64,000 nucleotides of DNA from Salarias fasciatus (taxonomy: Eukaryota > Chordata > Actinopteri > Blenniiformes > Blenniidae), in the NCBI RefSeq assembly GCF_902148845.1, contig NC_043746.1, positions 5,150,653-5,214,652 on the forward strand, in the 5' to 3' direction. Position 1 is the first letter of the stretch; every line of letters starts with the position of its first letter. Of the stretch, positions 49,219 through 64,000 are shown piece by piece. The translations under genes and the position numbers were made by a program. The notes under the pieces are model-generated. The model was given only the letters and a program-made list of their open reading frames with translations. It ran no database searches and was not told the origin of the DNA.

Positions 49219-49742
49219 GATCAGGCGGACCTGCGCAGCGAGCTGGGAGAGGAAGGCTACCTGGCCTTCGGTGCCATCCTCTTCATATGGGAGCTGCTCC
49301 CGACCAGCCTCCTCATCCTCATCTTCAGAGTGCGGCGGCCCGCTCAGGAGGTGATCCCTCCTCGCTCAGCGGTTGGTGAAAGCGCGCGGCGGCAGAGCAG
49401 AGTTAACCCGTTTCTCCATGTTGTCGCCACAGAGCGGCGGCCTGCCCATCAACAACCGGGTCCTGCCTCGCCCGTACTTCTTCGACGACCCCCAGGGCAG
49501 CGACGACGACGACTCCGCCACCCCGTGGACCCGAGCTCCACCCCCCCACACCAGGTAGAGGCATCCCATCATGCAATGCTCTGCAACACGGTGTGAAGAT
49601 GGAAAGATGTTTTGTAAAACTGGAGCGTCGGTGTCTGTCTTCCAGCTGGTATGGATCCGAGACGGCGCCTCTCCTGTTTCCCAGCAATCCTCCAGACCGC
49701 AGCAACCAGCACCACTCCTTCTACTCCACCCCCCAGAACTGA
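47675..49742 (+). CDS. gpr137: gpr137, seven-helix lysosomal membrane protein
   Basis: GPR137-family orphan; family members sit in lysosomal membranes and promote mTORC1 recruitment. Exons: 47675-48043, 48124-48173, 48365-48605, 48983-49132, 49225-49350, 49433-49554, 49646-49742; phases agree, 384 residues. Recognisable segments: [39 protein letters not shown] then [75 protein letters not shown], and the C-terminal PLLFPSN...[10 protein letters not shown]. Several hydrophobic helices are evident. The chosen ATG lies about 75 bases after a CTCCTCAG acceptor; an earlier ATG in the leader is out of frame. GPR137B/C are paralogues, but the tail favours GPR137. No frame damage. Confidence 0.88.
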
Positions 49743-50262
49743 CCCCCCACCAGTCCCCCCCCCCCCCCACCCCCTCCTGCAGATTTGCACCTAAACTCTC
49801 AGGAAGTCGTCACCAGCCAGTGAAATGCACCTTGTGTTTTTTTTTTGTATTGCTCTTGGTAAAAAGGGACCCGACTCGGAGGGACTGGAGTTTTCCAGGA
49901 GTCGTCTCACAGAAATCAGGTTTAACTTCGATTACATTCCTTCTCCACAAGCGATTCCTGCAGAGTATGAGGCTAACGTGGAGCTCTGTCCTGTCAGATA
50001 AGCTAATCTCTCTTTTGCACACAATCAACTGACCATTTGGGTATTCACAGCAGAGAGCTGTGGTTAACTGAAATATTAAATATATTCCCTTCTCTATTCC
50101 CTTCTCATTACCTTCCCGCTGCAGGTATTGCTGTTTTCTAAGTTTGTAAAGAAGTTTCTAAAGAGTTGGTTCTTATTTTTTCTTCCTGTACGATTGTGTT
50201 TTGTAAGTGTAACTTATTTCTAATGACGTTCTAACACGCGACTGAAATTTGCCACGTGAACA

Positions 50263-50268
50263 AATAAA
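50263..50268 (+). terminator. gpr137 polyadenylation signal
   Basis: AATAAA about 520 bases after the gpr137 stop, the first clear signal downstream. Confidence 0.55.
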
Positions 50269-50561
50269 AACATGGTTTTGGTCCGGGGAGGGCGGCGGAC
50301 GGACCAGAGCAAGCACAGTTCAACAGCAGTCTGATGGTTAAAATGAAATAAGTTGGTCAGAAGAACTGAATGATTGATGTCTTTACAGACTTCCAGATTT
50401 CGTAGATCAACAGTTTAATTTTCTCAGCTCCATCTTTAACTTAAAAGGCAACAATAAAGGTCTGCGAGATGAAAAACCTGAAGAAGAAAGGTGCTCCGAG
50501 TGCGTCACTGTAACACTCACTAAAACCAACATACATGTGGTGCCGCTGCCGTTTCAGCCTG

Positions 50562-50567
50562 TTTATT
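50562..50567 (-). terminator. syvn1 polyadenylation signal
   Basis: TTTATT on the plus strand, about 500 bases past the syvn1 stop. The gpr137 and syvn1 signals face each other 300 bases apart, so the 3' ends converge without overlap if these sites are used. Confidence 0.5.
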
Positions 50568-51065
50568 CTGCTTTATGTACAGATCATCCTATTAAAACTC
50601 TTTATACAGTATGTACACATTCCAAGAACTCAGTATGTTACAGTGTCTGCAGTGGCAGCATGTGGAGAACCCCGGAAACAGAAACAGAGGAAGAAGAAAG
50701 CAGAGTAGACGATCGCTTTGACTGGATTTGGACTGAGCGGCTGTGAGGCGGATTCCCGGGCCGGGGGGAACTGGCCGACCGGGGAGCACGAGCGCTGCGT
50801 CCGTCTCTCGTCCATCAGCCGCCGGAGGGTTTGAGAACATAGACTCATCAAACCGCGCGGGCGTCCTGCTTGAGGCGGGACATCGGAGAACAAAAAGAAG
50901 AAGTGGCGCTATTGCTTTCAGACACGGAGACGGTCCACGGTGCGTCTCCGGACAGCTCGGCGTGGCGGGGGAGGGGTGGGTGGGTGGGTGGGGCCCGCTG
51001 CGCCTGGGCGTCAGCTCAGAGTCCCCGTTGGTCCGGAGCCGTGCGGCCGAGTCCCAGGCGCCGGA

Positions 51066-54000
51066 TCAGTTGTCCGGAGGGGGCGGCGACGAGGACGACG
51101 ACGGCGTGGCGGTCTCCAGCTTGCGGAGGCGGCGGCGCCTCAGCTCCGCCGCGTTGGGCTCTCCGTCCTCGCCCTCCGCCGCCTCTTCGCTCGGTTCTCT
51201 CCTCTCTGCGTCGGACGAGGCGGAGGTGGAGTCTGCGGGCTGGGAGGAGACGGCGGCGCTGCTGGACGGGCCGGCTGCAGACAGAAGGCGGACGCGGTTA
51301 CTGAGATCTGATCGGACCGCGCTCGGGAGGCGGCGAGGCCGAGTTACTCACAGACGGAGGAGTCGTCGCCGCCGGGACTCTCTGTGGCCGCCGGCGCCGG
51401 GTGGCCGGCCTCTGCCGCGCTGCCCTCAGTCCGAGGAGGACTGCGGAGAGAGCAGAGGGGCGCTCAGGGACGGGAAGTGTGCGTTCTGTCTGGAAGGTGA
51501 ACACACTGATGACCTGCGCAGCTTACGTGAGCGTGGCGACCGTGCTGAGGTAGTGGTGGATGTTGAGCATGGCGGCGTCCAGCAGGGTGTGGATGTTCTG
51601 GAGACACTGGAGCCGGGCCTCCAGGCCGCGCCGGCCCTCCGCCTCCAGCTCCCGCAGCTCCTCCTCCGACAGGCGGGACAGGGACGGGGGAGGGGGGGGC
51701 ATGGACGACACTGCGGGACGGGACGGCACAGGAGACTCAGCTCAGACAGCCAGAGAAACTGCTGCCATGGCAACCGTTCCGTCACACCAAACGGACTCAT
51801 GCAATATTTCTGTTCTGCGCGGCTGTGGAGCCGCGTCTCTTATGAGCTTACCGAAGGGAGGAGGAGGAGGCATAGGCAGCCACGGTGCTGTGGGGAAGGG
51901 GGGAGGGGGGAACGAGAAGGGGAAGCCTGGGATGGCGCCCCCTGGAGGGGCAGCTGCTGCCCCCGCTGCAGCGTCGGCCCCTGACGATGTGGACTGAGCG
52001 GAGCCTGAAGGGAACAGTGAAGCAGAATAAGTAAAGGAGAATCATCACCTCTAATCAGGTGTTATCAGACGGCGGCGAGTCGGTCACCTGCAGACTGCGT
52101 GGCCTCCGAGCTGCTCTGAGGCGCGTCGGCGGCCCCCGGAGCTGGAGCTGCTGCAGCAGGAGGGGGGGGCACAGCAGGGAACGGACCCCAGAAGGGCAGG
52201 ATGCCAGGGGGGAAGCCCGGTAACATGGCTGGACCCACTGAGAGACAGAGACAGAGGACACATCAAAGATCTCCTGTAACGACACTTTGTTGGACAGCTC
52301 CTCCGGATCCGTCTCCACCCAGTGTCTCACCGTTTGGGGGCGGGGCTGCGGGGGCATTGGCCGGGGCAGCGGGCGCAGGGGGCGGGGCCTGGGCCGGAGC
52401 CGCCGTCTGGTTGTTATTGGACGCTCTGAGGACGTCCATGCGGCAGGTGGGACAGGTCTGCTGTCTCTGGAACCAGGAGCGCAGGCAGCTGCACGGAAAC
52501 AACCTCCGGTGACCGACCGCCACATCCAAACAGGCCTCGGCGAGCGGAAGCCAAGCGCTCCACCCACCTGGAGTGGAAGATGTGATTGCACGGCAGCTTC
52601 TTGGCTCCGGTCACCATCTCCTCGCGACAGATGATGCAGACGTTGTCCGAAGCCTGCAGATCTTCAGGAGTGGCATCAGGGTACCTGAAGAGACACCACA
52701 GTCAACCAGAACCCCTCAGCACGGCATCTCTAACCCAGAGAGGGGAACTCACAGCGTGTTCATGTTGCGGATGGCTCTCCGAGACATTATAGCGTCCGTC
52801 ACAGCTTTCTTGAACTGCCTGAGAGGAGACAGCAAACAACATGAAGCGATATTCACTCCGGGGAAGTGAAGCCATGAAGACGGACTCGCGCAGACAGACG
52901 CCGCTCACCTCATGGCCAGATACATGGGTCGGATGGCGAACAGGGGGAAGGTGTGGACCTTTATCATGATGGTCATGAAGGCGATGTAGAGAAGCACTTT
53001 GATGAAACCTGGAATTCAAACGCCGTCCAGCGTCTCAGTGACAGAAAGCGCACGGCGGACAGAGGGAAATGTGTGTTTCGGTCTGACGGCAGCACCTGTG
53101 AAGAGCTCGGTGTAGAGCATGTAGACGGCCTTGTTGTCCCACGGATTCTCGCTCTGCAGGTCGATGGTGTGCAGGATGTACTTGATGAAGGTAGTGAGCA
53201 CCATGGTGAGCAGGATGGCGTACTGAGAATGTGAAGATAAAAGGTTGCTGATTTTATTTATTTTTTCTATAGTAGATTTACAATTCATATCTCCATTGAT
53301 CTTATTGTGAGACAGCTGTGGACTAGAGTGGCCATTCTCAATCTCACAGGGGTCACAGAGTGTTGCCAGACTTTATGAACCGAGTTGAAATGAGTGGAAT
53401 TGAGTCTTTGTGAGTGGAAAACAAATTTCATAAAGAAGTTTAATTCCCTTTTTGCACCACTGATCCAACATCCACGCAGCAGGAGAATACTTTGTGGAGG
53501 AGCGTGGCGACGCTGGAGCACAGTGGGGAGAGGGAGCGGTTGAGAACCTCTGGCCTGGACTGAAATCTGAAATTGCTGAAATCTTGGAGCATGCCGGTTT
53601 TGCAATGCCGCTTTCTTGCATGTTGGGACAATGAGCCGTGCAGCGGTCAAACACGTGATATCAGAGTCACACAAAGACTCGTTCAGATAAATCAGCTGCA
53701 TACAGAATGTGTGCATTTCCTTGTGTGTTTGTTGATACTTGGTGTTCATACTGCACTCAGATCTACTACATAATTTAAAATATTAGCCCCCTCTCATATG
53801 GGTGCTCTGCATCCTAATACAGCCAAAACACCAGGTACCGGTCAACACAGACGCATCCTGTCTCACAGCTTCAATAATCAAAGCCTCAATGAAGTTCGAC
53901 AAACCTCAAAACCAAAGACCAGCTGGACTGAAGCTCCCCGGGTGATGATACTGTGACAGGCGTGGTTGACAAACAGGAAGTCCATGACACCCAGCAGTCC

Positions 54001-55481
54001 CATGAGAGCTGCACAACACACACAAATCCACAGTGAAGGAGTGAAAACATCTACCTGGAGAGATAGACATGGTGTTAAACTTTAACTGCTGACTCTGAAA
54101 CACTGAAATCAGTTTGAAAGATATCAGGTCACTGTTCAGTCCGTGAATAAGAGCTAATGAAGCAGTGAGATTATCTGTGGTTACGTTAAACTCCAGAGCA
54201 CCTGGCCTGATGTGCAAATGGATCATTTACATACAGTTTCATTCATCTCGAGAATCGCACCGTGATGAAATCCCAAAAACAGAAGTGAAAGAATCAAATG
54301 AGAAATGATTTCTGACTGACGGACAAAAGTACTTACACAGCACTCTCAGGTGAAACAACCACGATATGTTTGGACTCCGTTCCATCTGACACACACAGGA
54401 TTAAAACACAGATTAAAGGAAGCAAAGGATTACCAGCGACACAACAGAAAGAACAAGGAAACTGAAATGTATGCCAAGTTACAGCAGCTCTGTGTAAATA
54501 CGTGTGCAGGTCAATAGCAGAAACACAAACTCAACAGACTCACAGTGGAGCCTTTTTACACTCAGCTTGTGTATATTTACAGAGTAGCAGGAAAAAGACT
54601 CCTCAGGGTGGAAGATTTTAGCAGCTAATTGTATAAAATTTACATTTCTCCATTTGAGCTAACATCCAAAATCAGCTCGGCTGAAAAAGGAAAGCTGCAG
54701 GAGTGTCAGGTGAGTCATCAGACTCTCCACACAGTTTCACTTTAACATTTTTAATGATCAACATATAAATGAAGAATAAGATCTTCTGAGTTTCAGCTGG
54801 ATCATCTCAACAGGACACTGCCCTGCTGTCCCATGCCTCATTCATGTCTCTACCTGTTGTGCTGTTTGTGCATGAGTCTTAAGGACATGGAAGATTAATG
54901 TTTTCATGCTTGTGACTCACAAAGTCCACTCGGTCCTCGGCCAGCCAGTGGAAGCACTTGAGGAAGAGCAGGAGGGTGAAGAGGGCCACGAAGCGAGGGG
55001 AGAAGTCGTCCCTGAACACGGTGAAGGCCAGGCACGTCTCGGTCACCGCATACCAGGAGCGCTCGATGAGGTGCTGAGGGGCAGACAGAGACGACACGAT
55101 GGATGCACAAGAAGTGAAGGTGCAGCTGAAAAAACCATCCTCTTAACCTGATGTAGAAGAAGAGCCCTACCTCCATTTCTGCAGCCCTTAGCTGTCCAAA
55201 AAACACCTTCCTCATGAACTTCCCCAGCAGAAACACCAGCACAAACGCCTGAATGTACAGGACCTGATACCAGACACAACAACAACACTGGTACTTTATC
55301 AAACTTCACACCATCACAAACAGAACTCACGGTTCAGCACCGCTCTTACCGCCATGCTGGGGCTGCTCTTGGTGAGGTAGACCACCGTGGGGTAGAACTG
55401 GTGCTTGAGGATGTAGGCGTGCGCCACCACAGCTCCAGTCAGAGCCAGACTGGTGGCCGTCACCAAGGCCGTCCTCACCAT
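51066..55481 (-). CDS. syvn1: syvn1 (HRD1), ER-associated degradation E3 ligase
   Basis: RING E3 ligase and retrotranslocation channel of ERAD; with SEL1L it ubiquitinates misfolded ER proteins. Fifteen coding exons: 55350-55481, 55171-55263, 54921-55073, 54337-54385, 53905-54008, 53096-53222, 52909-53008, 52753-52818, 52568-52684, 52331-52488, 52088-52237, 51852-52004, 51527-51710, 51352-51440, 51066-51274; phases agree throughout, 627 residues (human 617). The N-terminal multi-helix region includes ALTGAVVAHAYILKHQFYPT and LQSENPWDNKAVYMLYTELF. The RING-H2 runs CIICREEM...CNHIFHSSCLRSW...CPTCRMD. A Pro/Ala-rich tail follows, then LEARLQCLQNIHTLLDAAML and the C-terminal ELRRRRLRKLE. A non-coding first exon is likely near 57075-57170, at a GTGAGTCC donor within GC-rich DNA. 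Confidence 0.95.
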
Positions 55482-55764
55482 GTTGGACTCAGCTACAGAT
55501 CCTGCGGAGGGACACCGAGCAGGTGAGGAACGAGAGTGAGTGAGTGTGTGTGTGTGTATGTGTGTGACCTGACCGATGGAGCGAAGCAGCATGCAAATAA
55601 AAGCCAACTTTCAGCATGAAAGTGATCTTGACAGTTTTATGGTTGTTACATGTCCAGCCAGTAATACTTGATTTAGGAGAAAGGCTCTTAAATATGTTGT
55701 TACAGACGTACCAGCAGAACACCAGACACGGAGGCAGGTTTTTCAAGGAAGATGTGGTTAGCAT

Positions 55765-56170
55765 TAGGGCTGAACGATATGGGCAACATTTCATATCTCG
55801 ATATCCATGCCAGATATCTCGATATCAATACGATATATTACAATGGACTCAGTGAAAGTTAAGCATTTTTCAGAAAAATAAAAACATCATAATACAAAAG
55901 GATGTAAAAAAAAATTAAAACTGCAAGTTTTATTTATGAGAACTCAATGCCACTACCACCAAACTCGTTGGTGCAGATTCTGCAACCGCCCTCTGCCATC
56001 AGCTGTCAACCAGTAAACGAGGTTTGTGGTTAGCTGGCCTTACCTGTGCGTGGGCGAGCTTACATGCAGGGCAAGCAGGGGAAATCTTGATATCGTTGAT
56101 TTTGAGAAACTAATGTCCTGAATGTTCATATCCCAATATCGATATGATAACAATATATCGCTCAGCCCTA
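55765..56170. mobile_element. hAT-type MITE with perfect 8-bp target duplication
   Basis: Left end TAGGGCTGAACGATATGG and right end ATATCGCTCAGCCCTA form an inverted repeat. Identical GTTAGCAT copies flank it at 55757-55764 and 56171-56178. 406 bp, rich in GATATC/CGATAT runs, no coding capacity. It lies in the 5' intron of syvn1. Confidence 0.85.
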
Positions 56171-56179
56171 GTTAGCATT

Positions 56180-57076
56180 ATTTCAAAAACAATAATCTCA
56201 TTATGTAAGAACAGTTTTAACACTGCCATGGCTTCTGTTTGGTGACATGTCAGTCAACCATGCAGTGGAGTGGATGTAAGCTCTGCCAGTGTATTTGCAA
56301 GACCTCTAACTTAGTGAGAAAAATGTGTTTCTCACTTCACTGTTTGTCAACCTGCAGCTCTTTGTAACAAATTTATTTAAGAGTTAAAAATTAAAAACAG
56401 CGGATAAGATTTATGAATTGTGGCAGTTCTTTCCATATGGAGCTGGAACTATCTTAATACAACATGGAGCATGTAAATAAACTGTTATCAGTTCACCTCA
56501 ATGACTGCTCAGTGCTCAGTGGGTGGAGGAGGATTTTAATGGCAACATCTGTTAGCACATACGAATAAATAGCTCATTCTGGAAGATCGAGTTTGCGGAT
56601 CGCGTTAAAGCTTACAAAAGTTGAACTGAGCTGACTTTTTAATACATTCAAAATGACACTAGCCCAGTTTCACTTTTAGCTGCATAGCAGTAACGAGAGC
56701 ACAGCTGGTTTCTATTCAACTGCGTGTCTCTGGATTACAGCAGTTAGTTAATCTCTTAAATAGTTTTTATTCACATGTGTGCTGTAGTTAATATTTAGTT
56801 TAGAGAACGAACGTGCTCGTTCGGCTGCATTATTAACTCACTAGCCACGAAGCTAACATGCTAAAAATGGAGACTAACTGTCCAACTACTGCTCGTGGCG
56901 CCGTCCTAAAAAAGACTGAAGCTCAACACAGCGAGGGTGAGATGGTGACACTCATCTTTAATAGTTAGGATCAGAAATGCTGAAGTTATCTGCCAGTCGG
57001 AGTCAGAGAGCGGGCTGGTGGGGAGCAGCTGCTAGCCGCCGTCAGCTAGCCGTGGCCGCTCTGCGGGACTCACCGA
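56180..57076. other. syvn1 5' intron remainder
   Basis: AT-rich DNA without element ends or coding signal, rising in GC near 57000 at the presumed syvn1 promoter. Confidence 0.4.
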
Positions 57077-57179
57077 CTCGACGTCTGCGGAAGACGGACT
57101 CCTTTCTCGAACCGAGCGACGTCTCCTTTCCTGCTGAAACCTGGACGTCCCCGCCGGTTACTCCATGGCGACAATTTCT

Positions 57180-58598
57180 CCGCCGCCTTCCCTCTAATGT
57201 CTTATCTTCGCCCTGTTTGTCTGTCTACGTGTTTATCTTTGGCTTGCTCCTGGGGAGCCACCTCACGTCCGGTTCTTACGGTAATGCGTGCGCAAGACGA
57301 ATTTCATGCATCGCCGCGTGCCGTTAGCTGCACACACACTCAGGCGTTATCAGTTCTAATCTCGAACTGTATGTTCTTCAAATAACTTCAGATGGGGACT
57401 GAACCCGTTTCCTCCCGGGCGGTGTGTGTATGCCCCGTGTTTTCCGCGGCAGTGTGTTTCAGTCGGCCCCTCGTTCAGCAGACTTACGGTAAACACGGAC
57501 GTGGACCAATAGGAAGTTGTGTGTCCAGTTGAGCCCTCTCACTTCAGCCCACCGACTGTAAATAATCCTGCACAGCAATCTGAGCTTTCTCAAGCTTTAT
57601 GAACGTTTATATTTAGCGGGGAAATCCCTCCTGCAGCCCGATAGCCCCAAAACATTTATTTATACAAACCTACCTGAACACAAATGATCAAACTTACCAA
57701 CACAAGCATAAATATTTTTGAATCTGTGTCTTTAACTTCAACATTTTTAAAACAGCAACTAAAACTTCAGTGGTGAAACTATCGTGTCAGTCTTTGTTAA
57801 ATCACTTTGTATTTACTCATCAGTGGGTGATGTGGAATCAAACCTGCACACTTGTGATACAGTCTGTAACCTCAAGGCTACTACTGGCTAAATAAATGTA
57901 TATGGCTGCCACGTGCACGGTGTGACGTCTTTTCAGTGAGAGCAGTTCAGAATCGAGTCTTGCTCAAGGACACTTTGACAATCCACAATGCATGTGTGGT
58001 GTTGCTGTATCCACGCACTGCTGAACTATTCAATACTGAAGCACAAAATTCAAATAAATGAGTTACCAAATAACCTGTTTATTTCATTGAGCTATTGAAG
58101 TCAATTATCTAACAACATAATGCCTTGGTACCCACGCCAAAAGTTCCATATGCCTCCACAAAACCCATGAGTGCACATTATTGTTAATACAGTGAGTATG
58201 GGACATACAGTCACTCTTACTTGAACTGGAGAGTAAAACAAGAACCGATAGTGAAGGTGTCTGCGGTCTGATTATATCATAGGTGACTACGTCTATTGCA
58301 ATAGATGTAACATTCACAATGTTGTTAGCTTATGGCATGTTAAACTTGTTCAGTGATTGATCTCCCATATCAAAAAGAAAAAAAAATCTATCATGTTGGC
58401 ATACACAACGTCTTTCAAAGGCAGTAGCTCAGTGTTCATTTCTAGCAGTAGAGACTATAAAAAGAAAGCATTTGTTATATCTCGAGTCTAATGGTAAACA
58501 TAATTGTTTCTATATCTTATTTGTAAATATCTGACATTGAGACGACAATGTAAGAAAGGTTTTCCGGAAGAATTCCAACAGTCTGTCGGACACAAGGC

Positions 58599-58633
<35 letters not shown>

Positions 58634-59009
58634 ACTTCCGCTTCATTAAAAACGACACATGTCGGGAAATAAAGTCATTTGATGAACACAATAAAAGTCA
58701 ATGCAAAAAAGAACAGTGGGCAGGTCCGAGCTCGACGCCAGAGCCCTCCATTCTTGCACATGTGGTAGAATTGTCAAGCAGTAGTGTGTCCCTCTCCTCC
58801 TCCTCCTCCTCCTGGTTTTTACTGGAAACGCTGGATTCTGGCTGCTGTTGAACTTCCAGCCAGACTCTAAAATCCCTTCCCAAATTAAGTGTAAACAGTT
58901 CAGCCATTAAGACCGCTTTAAATTATAAATCGTCAAGGGGAGAGAGACAGAAGTAAAAAAAAAAAAAAAAAAAAAAAAAATTAAAAAAAGTAAAAACAGG
59001 CCTCCATTA
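57180..59009. other. syvn1/smad5 intergenic and smad5 3' UTR
   Basis: No extra gene supported. The part from about 58480 to 59009 next to the smad5 stop is the likely smad5 3' UTR and includes A homopolymers at 58600-58632 and about 58957-58980. The 32-residue Lys run in a frame here is only the homopolymer. Confidence 0.4.
58600..58632. repeat. Poly(A) homopolymer
   Basis: About 33 consecutive A on the plus strand within the presumed smad5 3' UTR. Confidence 0.9.

Positions 59010-64000
<4,991 letters not shown>

Noticed and set aside
50743-51984. Plus-strand 413-codon open frame
   Set aside because: It overlaps syvn1 exons 12-15 in antisense; its open state follows from the GC-rich Pro/Ser/Ala codons of syvn1, and it resembles no protein I know.

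Overview
This is vertebrate, almost certainly teleost fish, nuclear DNA. Multi-exon genes have GT-AG introns, (CA)n tracts are long and frequent, dispersed repeats are of teleost type (tRNA-like SINEs, hAT and TTAA-flanked MITEs, an R2-class LINE), and the proteins read as fish orthologues. I see no bacterial features. Protein identities come from remembered family sequences, not from a search.

Layout, left to right: (1) 59-10200, minus: snx25, a sorting nexin, 18 exons visible, 3' end beyond the window. (2) 12690-15949, minus: an fgl1-like secreted fibrinogen-domain protein. (3) 16930-18950, minus: a 5'-truncated R2/HERO-type LINE with a 580-codon open frame. (4) 19701-22634, minus: a compact four-exon gene encoding a signal peptide plus a calnexin/calmegin-like membrane tail; its first intron is almost filled by nested DNA transposons. 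(5) 23640-36700: a long accessory stretch with a C-rich block, a degenerate minisatellite, a solo LTR, a duplicated segment with a C2H2-like finger, an unrecognised plus-strand set of exons ending at 35622, and a TTAA MITE. (6) 36721-37815, plus: smim19. (7) 38812-45504, minus: a PLD3/PLD4-like gene whose exons join in phase to a 406-residue basic/acidic N-terminal region. (8) 47675-49742, plus: gpr137. (9) 51066-55481, minus: syvn1 (HRD1), convergent with gpr137. (10) 59010-63562, minus: smad5, complete.

The genes do not form one pathway. syvn1 and the calmegin-like gene both concern the ER membrane. PLD3/4 proteins, GPR137 and SNX25 belong to endolysosomal membranes. SMAD5 and SNX25 both touch TGF-beta-superfamily signalling. 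SYVN1 and GPR137 lie near each other in the human genome too (11q13, from memory).

Most notable: the calmegin-tail mini-gene; the apparent nuclear-type extension on a PLD exonuclease; three TTAA-bounded MITEs, two nested in one hAT element; and small coding deletions in snx25 and fgl1 but not in the other host genes checked. The last may be a local assembly-quality problem and should be tested before any biological reading.
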